Shown here in pieces: positions 1 to 8,023 of a stretch of 64,000 nucleotides of DNA. Where the stretch lies: the NCBI GenBank assembly GCA_037015955.1, contig CP143548.1, forward strand, positions 2,102,001 to 2,166,000, written 5' to 3'. The translations under genes and the position numbers were made by a program. Origin of the DNA: Lachnospiraceae bacterium JLR.KK008 (GTDB taxonomy: Bacteria > Bacillota > Clostridia > Lachnospirales > Lachnospiraceae). The number at the start of each line of letters is the position of its first letter. The first letter of the stretch is position 1. The notes under the pieces were generated by a model, which had not been told where the DNA came from, made no database searches, and saw only the letters and a program-made list of their open reading frames with translations.

Positions 1-99
1 GATGCTGAAAAATATGACAAGGATAATCAGAACGATAAAGGTACGTCCTTTGAGCAGCGTCATCAGCATCTGATTGGAATTCATTTTCTTCGTTTTCAT
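1..99 (-). CDS. Sugar ABC transporter permease, N-terminal fragment
   Basis: The minus strand opens with ATG at 99 and stays open to the window edge, giving 33 residues: a short basic, Asn/Gln-containing N-terminus followed by a hydrophobic stretch (FIVLIILVIFFSI). This is how MglC/RbsC-family inner-membrane permeases of galactose or ribose type importers begin. It starts 18 bp after the stop of the dual ATPase gene, in the same direction, and an AAAGGAGCGAATT ribosome binding site precedes the ATG. The family call rests on the short N-terminus and the operon position; the rest of the gene lies outside the window. Confidence 0.75.
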   Translation of the reverse strand, partial: MKTKKMNSNQMLMTLLKGRTFIVLIILVIFFSI

Positions 100-117
100 A
101 ATTCGCTCCTTTCCATC

Positions 118-1659
118 TTACGCATGCGCGCCGGTGCCAAGTCCGGCATAAGATGCCCGTACGAGTGCATCCTCGGTGATCTCAGTTCCCTGTAGTTCGC
201 CCGTACATTTCCCGTTTGACAATATGTAGATCCTGTCCGCGATGGCCATGATCTCTTTCAGCTCGGATGAAATGACGATAATGGACAGACCCCGCTCCGC
301 GTACTCATGGATAATCTCAAAAACTTCCGTCTTGGCGCCAATGTCGATCCCTCTGGACGGCTCGTCGAGCAGCAGCACCGTAGGATCAGTCAGAATCCCC
401 TTGCCGATCACGACTTTCTGCTGGTTTCCGCCGGACAGAGACAGGATCGGGAGCTTTTTATCTGCCACCTTGATATGAATGTCCGCAATCTGTTCCTCTA
501 CCGCTTTTTCCTCTTCCTTATTGTCGAGGAAAATTCCTTTGACATATTTCTTCATCGAGGCGATGGATGTATTCTTGCAGATGTCCAATGTCTGGATCAG
601 TCCCTGACGCTGGCGGTCTTCCGGTACGATGGCGAACCCGTTTTTGATCTGCTCGGAAATACTTCTGATCTTCAGCGGCTTCCCCTGATAGATCACCTCC
701 CCTTTGTGCTCGGGACGCATTCCCATCAGACACTCGAACAATTCGCTGCGCCCGGCTCCCAGAAGTCCGTAAATGCCGAGTACTTCGCCCTTTTTCAGGT
801 GCATGTTCACGTGTTCCAGAAGGTACCCGCCGCCCTTTTTCTGCAGGGTCAGATCTTTGATCTCCAATATCTTTTCCGCCTTGTTCAGATCGATGCTTCT
901 CTCGAATCTGTGATATTGCGTGTTCTTGCCGACCATATTTTCCACGATCCAGCTCAGCTCGATGTCCCTGACATCCGCATCCGCTACATATTTGCCGTCC
1001 CGAAGCACTGTCACATGGTCCCCGATCTCCATGATCTCCTCCAGACGATGCGATATATAGACGATGGAAATACCGTCCGCCATCAGTTCCCGCATAATCT
1101 TAAACAATACCTTCACTTCCGCCGCCGAGAGAGAGGAGGTCGGCTCATCCATAATCAGTACCCGCAGATCGTCCTGGATGAGATTTCTGGCGATCTCCAC
1201 CATCTGCTGCTGCCCTACACGCAGATCTCCGACAAGCGTTTCCGGCGGGATTTCATGTTCCAGCCGCTCTAATATCTTCTTTGCACCCTCCACATGGGCT
1301 TTGTCGTCAAGAAACAGCTTCCCTTTTCTATGTTCATGGTTCATAAAGATATTCTGATACACTGTCAGATTTGGAAACAGACTCAGTTCCTGATGAATGA
1401 TACCAATGCCCTTTTCTCTGGCCGCCGTCGTATCCTTAAAAAATACTTCTTCCCCGTCCATGTACATTTTGCCGTTCGACGGCTGCTCGATCCCCGCGAT
1501 CATTTTCATCAATGTGGATTTCCCGGCGCCGTTCTCACCGATCAGCACGTTTACCTTTCCTTTTAACAGGTCAAAAGAAACGCCATCCAGCGCTTTCGTG
1601 CCCGGATAAATCTTATCTATTTTTTCACAATGGAGAACAACATTCGGATTATCAAACAT
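118..1659 (-). CDS. Sugar ABC transporter ATP-binding protein (MglA/RbsA family)
   Basis: The 513-residue protein is the cytoplasmic ATPase of a CUT2-type sugar importer. It carries two ABC cassettes in one chain. The first has Walker A GENGAGKST near residue 41, a signature region ending RVGQQQMVEIAR and Walker B LIMDEP. The second has the degenerate Walker A typical of this family (GLLGAGRSE) but a good LSGGNQQKVV signature. I chose ATG 1659 because AAAAGGAGGAGC precedes it; an upstream in-frame TTG at 1680 lies before this ribosome binding site. It lies between the DUF2291 lipoprotein gene and the permease gene, so it probably energises that permease. The sugar cannot be read from the sequence. 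Confidence 0.93.
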   Translation of the reverse strand: MFDNPNVVLHCEKIDKIYPGTKALDGVSFDLLKGKVNVLIGENGAGKSTLMKMIAGIEQPSNGKMYMDGEEVFFKDTTAAREKGIGIIHQELSLFPNLTVYQNIFMNHEHRKGKLFLDDKAHVEGAKKILERLEHEIPPETLVGDLRVGQQQMVEIARNLIQDDLRVLIMDEPTSSLSAAEVKVLFKIMRELMADGISIVYISHRLEEIMEIGDHVTVLRDGKYVADADVRDIELSWIVENMVGKNTQYHRFERSIDLNKAEKILEIKDLTLQKKGGGYLLEHVNMHLKKGEVLGIYGLLGAGRSELFECLMGMRPEHKGEVIYQGKPLKIRSISEQIKNGFAIVPEDRQRQGLIQTLDICKNTSIASMKKYVKGIFLDNKEEEKAVEEQIADIHIKVADKKLPILSLSGGNQQKVVIGKGILTDPTVLLLDEPSRGIDIGAKTEVFEIIHEYAERGLSIIVISSELKEIMAIADRIYILSNGKCTGELQGTEITEDALVRASYAGLGTGAHA

Positions 1660-1672
1660 AATGCTCCTCCTT

Positions 1673-2251
1673 TTATTCAATCGACATTTCTACCGGCGTG
1701 ATCACAATCTTACCGCTGCTCTCCGCCGCTGCCCCTGTAAATGTCACCGTCTTGCCGGCCACACTCTCGTCCAGTCCAAGAGGCGCCACGACCTGTGTAT
1801 CTGCCTCTTTGTTCAGCGCTTTCGCATACTGAGACCATTCTGTCTGGTTGGTAAAGCTCTCGAACCCCTTGAGTGTCTGGGTATCCCGAAGCGCCGTACC
1901 GGAATAGACACCGCCTGCCTGTATCTGCACTTCCCCCTCATAGCCGTCCAGTGTCACGAGCAGGTAATGCTTGGGCGTCTCCGTATTGTATTCCACGATC
2001 TTCGCCGTTCCGGTCACTGCCGTGCCGCCTCCGACGCCCGCACCGATCGCCTGTGCCGCGTCTGTGGCATTCGCTTTCAGCTCATCTACCACGGCCGTCC
2101 AGTCATTGCTCGATTCCGCGCTGGAATCAAACTCCTGCTGCCCGGTAAAAGAGCTCTCCTGCCCAATCGGCACGACCGTAACAATACCGCAGGCCGTGAT
2201 ACTCAGCGATGCCATAACTGCCGTGATCATAAGAACCAGTTTTTTCTTCAT
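1673..2251 (-). CDS. DUF2291-type lipoprotein of a sugar ABC operon
   Basis: The 192-residue product has a basic N-terminus, a hydrophobic core and a lipobox ending at Cys21 (SITAC), so it is probably a membrane-anchored lipoprotein. The rest, with a GTAKIVEYNTETPKHYLLV beta-rich segment, matches my recollection of the DUF2291 family, whose genes sit next to CUT2 sugar importers; its function is not established. The stop at 1673-1675 lies 13 bp before the ATPase start, and a good AATAGGAGAAGGAAT ribosome binding site precedes ATG 2251. The domain assignment comes from pattern memory and neighbourhood, not from a search. Confidence 0.75.
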   Translation of the reverse strand: MKKKLVLMITAVMASLSITACGIVTVVPIGQESSFTGQQEFDSSAESSNDWTAVVDELKANATDAAQAIGAGVGGGTAVTGTAKIVEYNTETPKHYLLVTLDGYEGEVQIQAGGVYSGTALRDTQTLKGFESFTNQTEWSQYAKALNKEADTQVVAPLGLDESVAGKTVTFTGAAAESSGKIVITPVEMSIE

Positions 2252-2281
2252 ATTCCTTCTCCTATTATCCCGTTTTGTTAT

Positions 2282-2324
2282 CTTTCCGGGGAAAGAAGGG
2301 ACGACTCATACCACGCCGTCCCTT
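2282..2324 (-). terminator. Double hairpin after the sugar-binding protein gene
   Basis: Reading the minus strand, AAGGGACG and CGTCCCTT form an 8-bp stem (2296-2324), followed at once by a second small palindrome CTTTCC-GG-GGAAAG (2282-2295). It lies 20 bp after the binding-protein stop and before the DUF2291 gene. There is no long T tract, so partial termination or protection of the 3' end of the abundant binding-protein mRNA is more likely than full termination. Confidence 0.55.
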
Positions 2325-2344
2325 TCCGTTTCCCTGCTATCCGA

Positions 2345-3406
2345 TTACTCTGTATAAACAAATGCAGATAATTTATCTACGTTATCGGCTGTAATTGCCA
2401 CACAGGGAACGAGCTGTTTCTCTTCTGCGGGAGCTGTGCCCTTCAGATAAGCGTCAGCCTGCTCTACTGCCATTTCTGTGATCAGTGCGATTTGCTGAAG
2501 CGCCGTACCGACCATGTTTCCGGATTTGATATAGTTCGCTGCGTCATCGGAGCCATCCACACCGATAATCTTGATGTCATCACGGCCTGCATCGATACAT
2601 GCCTGAACTGCGCCACATGCCATCGTGTCGTTGCCGCAGATGATACCTGTGATCTCCGGATTGGACTGAAGGATTGCTTCCGCTTTCTCGTAGCCCTGCG
2701 TCTGATCCCAGTTTGCAGACTGCTGTGCTACCATCTCCATGTCCGGATATTCATCGATGACAGAGTGGAAATTCTCGGAACGTACCTGACAGTTCGTGTC
2801 GGATTCCAGACCGAGCAGTTCCGCATATTTGCCTTCATAGCCCATTGCCTCGACCCATGCTTCCGCGATCGCTGCCGCACCCTGTGCATTGTCTGCTACA
2901 AGCTGTGCGACTGCAAGACCGGACTGATTGATCTCACGGTCTACGAGGAAAGTCGGGATTCCTGCGTCATAGGCTTTCTGAATTGCCTCGATGGAAGCGT
3001 CTGCACCTGCATTGTCACAGATAATTGCTGCCGCGCCGTCTGCGATCGCTGCCTCGAACATCTCAAGCTGTGTCGCCGCATCATCGTCATGGGAGAAGCA
3101 TTTCACTTCATAGCCCAGTTCCGTACCCTTTGCGGTTGCAATATCCTGTACGGTCTTAAAATAAGCGTTGGAGGTGGAAGGGGTGATGCAGTAAATGATG
3201 TTGCTGCCGCCGCCCGGAAGCAATTCTCCTGATGCCTCTGCGGGTGCTTCCTCCGGCGCCTCCGCTTCCTCTGCGGGCGCTTCCTCCTGTGCCTCCGGCG
3301 CTGCTTCCTGTGCCGGTGCCGTCTCCTGCGGTGTGCTTCCGCAGCCGACAAGCATCGCTGCGACCATAGCCACGCTCAGGAGCGTTGCCAAAACTTTCTT
3401 TCTCAT
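2345..3406 (-). CDS. Sugar ABC transporter substrate-binding lipoprotein
   Basis: The 353-residue protein begins with a lipoprotein signal ending at Cys22 (MLVGC), followed by a long Pro/Ala/Glu-rich linker of about 40 residues, typical of Gram-positive binding lipoproteins. The folded part resembles the periplasmic binding protein type 1 (RbsB-like) fold: segments such as IICDNAGADAS, IPTFLVDREI, GIICGNDTMACGA and IKIIGVDGSDDA are the usual sugar and hinge contacts. It is the first gene of the operon and starts at ATG 3406 after AAAAGGAGGAAACC. It should capture a pentose or hexose at the cell surface for the ATPase and permease that follow. Confidence 0.9.
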   Translation of the reverse strand: MRKKVLATLLSVAMVAAMLVGCGSTPQETAPAQEAAPEAQEEAPAEEAEAPEEAPAEASGELLPGGGSNIIYCITPSTSNAYFKTVQDIATAKGTELGYEVKCFSHDDDAATQLEMFEAAIADGAAAIICDNAGADASIEAIQKAYDAGIPTFLVDREINQSGLAVAQLVADNAQGAAAIAEAWVEAMGYEGKYAELLGLESDTNCQVRSENFHSVIDEYPDMEMVAQQSANWDQTQGYEKAEAILQSNPEITGIICGNDTMACGAVQACIDAGRDDIKIIGVDGSDDAANYIKSGNMVGTALQQIALITEMAVEQADAYLKGTAPAEEKQLVPCVAITADNVDKLSAFVYTE

Positions 3407-3444
3407 AATACGGTTTCCTCCTTTTCCTGTTTTGAAATTGTTGT

Positions 3445-3459
3445 TCGCAACCGTTGCGA
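3445..3459. promoter_or_regulatory. LacI-type palindrome in the sugar operon leader
   Basis: TCGCAACCGTTGCGA is a perfect inverted repeat around a central base, with the CG core expected of LacI/GalR-family operators. It lies about 15 bp downstream of the -10 box of the sugar operon promoter, where a bound repressor would block elongation or initiation. No LacI-family gene is in the window. The assignment is inferred from motif shape and position. Confidence 0.6.
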
Positions 3460-3472
3460 TTGCTTGTTTGGA

Positions 3473-3501
3473 ATTATAAATTATTTATATAAATATTTCA
3501 A
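3473..3501 (-). promoter_or_regulatory. Sigma-A promoter of the sugar ABC operon
   Basis: On the minus strand TTGAAA (3496-3501) and TATAAT (3473-3478) are separated by exactly 17 bp. The start point would fall near 3466, giving a leader of about 60 nt to ATG 3406 that includes the LacI-type palindrome. The flanking DNA is very AT-rich. Confidence 0.75.
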
Positions 3502-3659
3502 TATTTTACGAGTAAAAATTTTTAACTTCGACAGTTTTCACATTTATAATGACAATATTTTGGTAGTGTTGCACAGTAATATTCTGTTTTATTGGAATAT
3601 CCATTATATTTTACTGTTGTTCTGTTATTTCATTTATATAAATATTTATATAAATATTA
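3484..3659. repeat. Three copies of TTTATATAAATATT around the sugar promoter
   Basis: The 14-mer TTTATATAAATATT occurs at 3484-3497, 3633-3646 and 3645-3658, the last two overlapping with a 12-bp period. The first copy covers the promoter spacer and -35 side. The surrounding stretch 3480-3680 is extremely AT-rich and holds no gene. It could act as an UP-element-like or regulator-binding region, or be simple AT-rich drift. Confidence 0.5.
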
Positions 3660-3697
3660 AGTTTATTATTTAGATAGGAAATCCACATTTTCCGCAC

Positions 3698-3736
3698 AAA
3701 AAAAGAACCGGTAAAGATATTTTTCTCTACCGATTC
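3698..3736 (-). terminator. Terminator after the cytidylate-kinase-like gene
   Basis: GAATCGGTA and TACCGGTTC on the minus strand pair with one G-U and are followed by seven T residues. The stem lies 34 bp after the stop at 3770 and ends the liv transcript. The plus strand also carries a T5 run after the stem, but no plus-strand gene precedes it. Confidence 0.85.
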
Positions 3737-3769
3737 CTTTTTGCAACTCATATCATTTTCTCTTACGCC

Positions 3770-4390
3770 TTACCGGAACCTGACATTCATATATGCCTTA
3801 ATCTCTTCAATACACCGTTCCATGCCCAGTTTACTGCTGTCCAGGCACAGGTCATAGTTTCTGGCATCTGTCCACTCTCTTCCGGTATAATGTTTGTAGT
3901 AATCCGCCCGCTCTCTGTCGGTCTTCTGGATAAATTTTCTGATCTCTTTCTCTGGCATGCTCAGCTTCTGCTTGGCCTGCTCGATACAATACTCTTCCGG
4001 CGCATGGACAAATACGCTCAGCACATTGTCATAATCGCGCAGCACATAGTCTGCGCAACGGCCGATGATAATACAGGATTCTTCCTCCGCAAGCTGTTTG
4101 ATCACCTTTGCCTGATAATTAAACAGATTTTCCGCAGAAGTAAATCCCCCGCTCTCCGGTGAGATCAGCTGCCCCTGATAAACCCTTTTGGAGATCCGCA
4201 GCAGCGGACTGTTCCTGATCTTCTCGTCCGCGCCGACAAACAAACGCTCATTGATGCCGCTCTCCTCCGAGGCGATCTTCAGCAGTTCCTTGTCATAATA
4301 ATGAACGCCCAGATCTTCGGACAACATCTGTCCGATCGTACGACCGCCGCTTCCATACTGTCTCGCGATCGTAATGACAACTTTATCCAT
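3770..4390 (-). CDS. Cytidylate kinase-like family protein
   Basis: The 206-residue protein starts VVITIARQYGSGGRTIGQ, the signature of the cytidylate-kinase-like family (Cytidylate_kin2) in which the usual P-loop Lys is replaced by the RQYGSGG loop. A later IIIGRCADYVL segment and the Arg-rich KTDRERADYYKHYTGREW lid also fit. ATG 4390 follows AAAGGAGGAGGAAAG; the reading frame extends upstream into livF but no better start exists there. It starts 14 bp after the livF stop. True CMP kinases are larger and usually sit elsewhere, so the nucleotide substrate of this paralogue is unknown. Confidence 0.8.
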   Translation of the reverse strand: MDKVVITIARQYGSGGRTIGQMLSEDLGVHYYDKELLKIASEESGINERLFVGADEKIRNSPLLRISKRVYQGQLISPESGGFTSAENLFNYQAKVIKQLAEEESCIIIGRCADYVLRDYDNVLSVFVHAPEEYCIEQAKQKLSMPEKEIRKFIQKTDRERADYYKHYTGREWTDARNYDLCLDSSKLGMERCIEEIKAYMNVRFR

Positions 4391-4403
4391 CTTTCCTCCT
4401 CCT

Positions 4404-5114
4404 TTATTCCCCCAGATATGCTTTCTTAATGGAGTCATCATTCATCAGTACATCCGCTTCGCCTTCGAGCACGATCTTCCCTGTCTCCAGAACATACGCC
4501 CTGTCCGCGATTGACAGCGCCTTTTTCGCATTCTGTTCCACGAGAAGCACCGTCGTGCCGCTATTACTCACTTCCCTGATAATATCGAATATCTCATTGA
4601 CAAAAATCGGTGAGAGTCCCATGGACGGCTCATCCATCAAAATGATCTTCGGATGAGACATCAGTGCCCTGCCCATCGCCAGCATCTGCTGTTCGCCGCC
4701 GGAGAGTGTCCCTGCCATCTGGCTTTGACGCTCCTCCAGACGTGGAAAGCGCTCATAGACCATTTTCAGAGTCTTTTCAATCTCGTCTTTGTCTTTTCTC
4801 GTATAGGCTCCCATACGAAGATTTTGCAGCACGGAAAGCTGGGCAAAGATTCGTCTGCCCTCCGGCACATGGGCCATTCCCATCGATACGATCTTATGTC
4901 CCGGCACTTTTGTGATGTCCTTTCCTTCGAACAGGACAGAGCCTTTTTTCGCCGGTAAAAGTCCGGTGATCGTATGCAGTGTCGTTGTCTTCCCCGCTCC
5001 GTTGGCGCCGATCAGCGCAATGACTTCCCCTTCATTGACCTCAAAGGAGATACCCTTGATCGCCTGAATCATACCATAATAAACTTCCAGATCTTTTATC
5101 TCAAGCATTGCCAT
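4404..5114 (-). CDS. livF: Branched-chain amino acid ABC transporter ATP-binding protein LivF
   Basis: At 236 residues this is a single ABC cassette of the length usual for LivF. Walker A is GANGAGKTT (about 37-45), the signature is LSGGEQQ, Walker B is IILMDEPSMGLSP and the switch His region is VLLVEQN. The C-terminus ends KKAYLGE, as in LivF proteins. It starts at ATG 5114 behind GGGGGAATAGCG, 11 bp after livG. With LivG it forms the cytoplasmic motor of the leucine/isoleucine/valine importer. Confidence 0.95.
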   Translation of the reverse strand: MAMLEIKDLEVYYGMIQAIKGISFEVNEGEVIALIGANGAGKTTTLHTITGLLPAKKGSVLFEGKDITKVPGHKIVSMGMAHVPEGRRIFAQLSVLQNLRMGAYTRKDKDEIEKTLKMVYERFPRLEERQSQMAGTLSGGEQQMLAMGRALMSHPKIILMDEPSMGLSPIFVNEIFDIIREVSNSGTTVLLVEQNAKKALSIADRAYVLETGKIVLEGEADVLMNDDSIKKAYLGE

Positions 5115-5125
5115 CGCTATTCCCC

Positions 5126-5884
5126 CTATTCTCCCAGATATGCCGTGATGACCTGCGGGTCGTTGAGCACCTTGCTCGTCTTGCCCTGCGCCAGGATTCG
5201 CCCGAAATTGAGCACGGTGAGCGCTTCACAGATTCCGGACACCAGTTTCATATCATGTTCGATCAGGAGAATCGTCATATCAAACCGGTCGCGGATCAGC
5301 CGGATCGTCTCCATCAGTTCCTTTGTCTCATTGGGATTCATCCCGGCAGCCGGTTCATCGAGAAGGAGCAGCTTCGGGTTCGTGGCAAGCGCTCTGGCGA
5401 TCTCCAGCTGTCTCTGCTTGCCGTAAGGGAGATTGGCGGCCAGAAGGTCCGCCTCACCGCCCAGATCGAAGACCTCCAGAAGCTCCATTGCCCGCTCATC
5501 CATTTCTTTCTCCACCCTGCGGTAAGACGGCATCCTCAAGATGCCCGCCAGAGAAGAATATTTATAATTGTTATGCAGCCCGGCCTTTACGTTGTCCAAC
5601 ACGGACATACCCTTAAACAGACGGATATTCTGAAAGGTCCTCGCTATGCCCTCTTTATTGATGTCGATCGTCCGTTTGCCCGTAATATCCGTCCCATCCA
5701 GCCGGATAATACCCTCGTTCGGTTTGTACACTCCGGTCAGCAGATTGAACACCGTCGTCTTTCCGGCGCCATTGGGCCCGATCAGTCCATACAGCTGTCC
5801 TTTCTCAATCCGGATCTCAAAATCATCGACGGCGCGAAGTCCGCCAAATGAAATACATAAATTCTGTACCTCTAATAATGCCAT
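5126..5884 (-). CDS. livG: Branched-chain amino acid ABC transporter ATP-binding protein LivG
   Basis: The 252-residue cassette has Walker A GPNGAGKTT (about 37-45), a LivG-type signature LPYGKQRQLEIARAL, Walker B LLLLDEPAAGMNP and IEHDMKLV at the switch His. LivG proteins carry this less canonical signature and the long insert after Walker A (FNLLTGVYKPNEG). Only 3 bp separate it from the livM stop, and GGAGGAGTAAGAT precedes ATG 5884 inside the end of livM, which suggests translational coupling. Confidence 0.95.
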   Translation of the reverse strand: MALLEVQNLCISFGGLRAVDDFEIRIEKGQLYGLIGPNGAGKTTVFNLLTGVYKPNEGIIRLDGTDITGKRTIDINKEGIARTFQNIRLFKGMSVLDNVKAGLHNNYKYSSLAGILRMPSYRRVEKEMDERAMELLEVFDLGGEADLLAANLPYGKQRQLEIARALATNPKLLLLDEPAAGMNPNETKELMETIRLIRDRFDMTILLIEHDMKLVSGICEALTVLNFGRILAQGKTSKVLNDPQVITAYLGE

Positions 5885-5887
5885 ATC

Positions 5888-6940
5888 TTACTCCTCCGTC
5901 TTATGGAACAACCGTCTCAGGGAATACCGTTCCCGCAGCTCGATCGCCTTGGGGCTCCAGTTAAACAACATCATGACGATCAGCACAATCGCATAGATCA
6001 ACATACGGTAATCACTGAGTCCCCGCAGCAGCTCCGGAAGCAGCGTGAGCACGATCGCGGAGATCACAGATCCTCTGATATTTCCGATACCGCCCAGCAC
6101 GACAAAAACCAGGATCATGATCGATCTGTCATAACCAAAGTTTTTCGGCAGCGCTGTCAGCGTGGAGAGATTATGGGCATACAATACGCCTGCCACCCCT
6201 GCGATCGAGGCAGACAGTGTAAACGCCATCAATTTATATTTCGTGACATTGATTCCGATCGATTCCGCCGCAATCCGGTTGTCACGGATCGCCATGATCG
6301 CACGGCCGTCTCTCGAATGGATCAGATTCATGATGATAAAAAGCGTCAGCAGCACAAGCAGCACCCCGATCGTAAAATTGGAGTCCTGCGGCGTACCTGT
6401 AATTCCCTGGGGACCGTTGAGGATCGGCTTACTGCCCGGCTCCAGCCCCAGATCCATAATGTCTTTCATGGAAAAATGAAAACCGCTGCTGTCTCTGCCG
6501 ATATAGAGCGCATTGACGATGTTTTTGATAATCTCTCCGAACGCCAGTGTCACGATAGCCAGATAATCGCCCCGCAGACGAAGCACCGGGATGCCGATCA
6601 GCAGACCGCAGGCCGCCGCACAGACGGCGCCAATGACAAATGCCAGCACAAACCGCAGCAGCGGCGGCATGACCTCTTTCACGCACATGGAAAAGAACGC
6701 GCTCGTAAAGGCGCCCACGCACATAAATCCCGCATGTCCGAGACTCAGTTCTCCCAGAATACCCACGACTAGATTCAGGGAGACCGCCAGCATCACATAA
6801 ATACACAGCGGCACAAGCAGACCCTTCATCAGGCTGGAAATATGTCCGGTCACACCCAACAGCGTTACGACAAGATACGCGGCAATCACGATCCCGTATG
6901 TAATGATATTTTGTTTCATTATCTTATTTTTGTTATTCAT
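5888..6940 (-). CDS. livM: Branched-chain amino acid ABC transporter permease LivM
   Basis: The 350-residue hydrophobic protein has about nine predicted membrane segments and the LivM signature LSLGHAGFMCVGAF near residue 66, plus the cytoplasmic loop RDNRIAAESIGINVTKYKL that contacts the ATPase. The start at 6940 is preceded by AGGGCAGGAAG. It follows livH after 9 bp. LivM and LivH together form the membrane channel. Confidence 0.95.
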   Translation of the reverse strand: MNNKNKIMKQNIITYGIVIAAYLVVTLLGVTGHISSLMKGLLVPLCIYVMLAVSLNLVVGILGELSLGHAGFMCVGAFTSAFFSMCVKEVMPPLLRFVLAFVIGAVCAAACGLLIGIPVLRLRGDYLAIVTLAFGEIIKNIVNALYIGRDSSGFHFSMKDIMDLGLEPGSKPILNGPQGITGTPQDSNFTIGVLLVLLTLFIIMNLIHSRDGRAIMAIRDNRIAAESIGINVTKYKLMAFTLSASIAGVAGVLYAHNLSTLTALPKNFGYDRSIMILVFVVLGGIGNIRGSVISAIVLTLLPELLRGLSDYRMLIYAIVLIVMMLFNWSPKAIELRERYSLRRLFHKTEE

Positions 6941-6949
6941 CTTCCTGCC

Positions 6950-7834
6950 CTACACTTTCTCCTGAATTTCCTTACCAAGAATACCGGTAGGCTTTACAAG
7001 CAGCACGATGATCAGCACCGCAAATACGATCGCATCCGCCATCTGCGAAGAAATATATGCTTTTCCAAAGATCTCGATCACACCCAGTAAGATACCGCCG
7101 ATCATAGCGCCCGGAATGGAACCAATGCCGCCGAATACGGCCGCCACAAAGGCTTTGATGCCCGGCATTGCCCCCGTATACGGAGTCAGGGAAGGGTACG
7201 TCGAACAGAGCAGTACGCCTGCCACTGCCGCCAGCGCGGAACCAATCGCAAATGTAAGCGCAATCGTTCCATTGACATTAATTCCCATAAGCTGCGCCGC
7301 TCCCTTATCTTCCGAGACTGCCAGCATCGCCTGTCCTGCCCTGGTCCGCCTGATAAACAGCGTCAGGCCCGTCATGATCACGATGCAGGCGGCGATCGTC
7401 ACGATCGTCTCCCCCGAGATCGTCAGCGCGCCGTCGGCAAGCGTAAGCGTCGGTACGGTGACGACGGAAGTGAACGATTTCGTGTTGGCGCCAAAGAGCA
7501 GGAGTGCCACATTCTGCAGCAGATAGCTGACACCGATCGCTGTAATCAGTACCGCCAGCGGAGACGAAGCCTTGCGCAGCGGCTTGTAAGCGACCTTTTC
7601 AATCGTCATCCCGAGCACGGTACACGCCGCCATGGAAACGAGCACACCCAAAATCGGCGGCAGCCCCAACCCGCTCACGAGCAGAAACACGACATAGCTT
7701 CCAACCATAATCACGTCGCCATGGGCGAAATTCAACATTTTTGCAATTCCATATACCATGGTATAGCCCAGCGCTATGATAGCATAGACACTGCCAAGAC
7801 TGATACCATTGATCAGATACGAAACAAAACTCAT
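6950..7834 (-). CDS. livH: Branched-chain amino acid ABC transporter permease LivH
   Basis: The 294-residue membrane protein begins with the typical LivH pattern ISLGSVYAIIALGYTMVYGI and MLNFAHGDVIMVG, and has the ATPase-contact loop SEDKGAAQLMGINVNGTIAL. About eight membrane segments are visible. ATG 7834 follows AGAGGTGTACTT. It opens the livHMGF section, downstream of a terminator and a second promoter that separate it from livJ. Confidence 0.95.
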   Translation of the reverse strand: MSFVSYLINGISLGSVYAIIALGYTMVYGIAKMLNFAHGDVIMVGSYVVFLLVSGLGLPPILGVLVSMAACTVLGMTIEKVAYKPLRKASSPLAVLITAIGVSYLLQNVALLLFGANTKSFTSVVTVPTLTLADGALTISGETIVTIAACIVIMTGLTLFIRRTRAGQAMLAVSEDKGAAQLMGINVNGTIALTFAIGSALAAVAGVLLCSTYPSLTPYTGAMPGIKAFVAAVFGGIGSIPGAMIGGILLGVIEIFGKAYISSQMADAIVFAVLIIVLLVKPTGILGKEIQEKV

Positions 7835-7902
7835 AAGTACACCTCTTCATTTTTAAGACTGATTGCATATATTTCCCGCAGCGCAATGCACTGCTAATGC
7901 TC

Positions 7903-7932
7903 ATTATAGCATACCTGTTACGGCACAGGCAA
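7903..7932 (-). promoter_or_regulatory. Internal promoter of livHMGF
   Basis: TTGCCT (7927-7932) and TATAAT (7903-7908) are 18 bp apart on the minus strand, and the -10 is extended (TGCTATAAT). It lies between the terminator after livJ and the livH start, so it could supply the membrane and ATPase genes independently of livJ. Confidence 0.65.
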
Positions 7933-7969
7933 GAACGCCCGGGAAAGTCCGCAGGAATCTTCGCTATGT

Positions 7970-8000
7970 AAAAAGGTACAGTGCGGTGAAACACTGTACC
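7970..8000 (-). terminator. Intrinsic terminator between livJ and livH
   Basis: GGTACAGTG and CACTGTACC form a perfect 9-bp stem with an 8-nt loop, followed by five T residues on the minus strand. It begins 24 bp after the livJ stop. It should keep most transcripts to livJ alone, giving an excess of binding protein over transporter. Confidence 0.9.
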
Positions 8001-8023
8001 CCTCTGTACTTTTCTATAAACGA

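Noticed and set aside
307-1272. 321-codon plus-strand frame
   Set aside because: It lies antisense within the sugar ABC ATPase gene, has no ribosome binding site and no family look; it is a codon-bias shadow. The same holds for other long antisense frames, for example 5903-6772 and 12923-13924.
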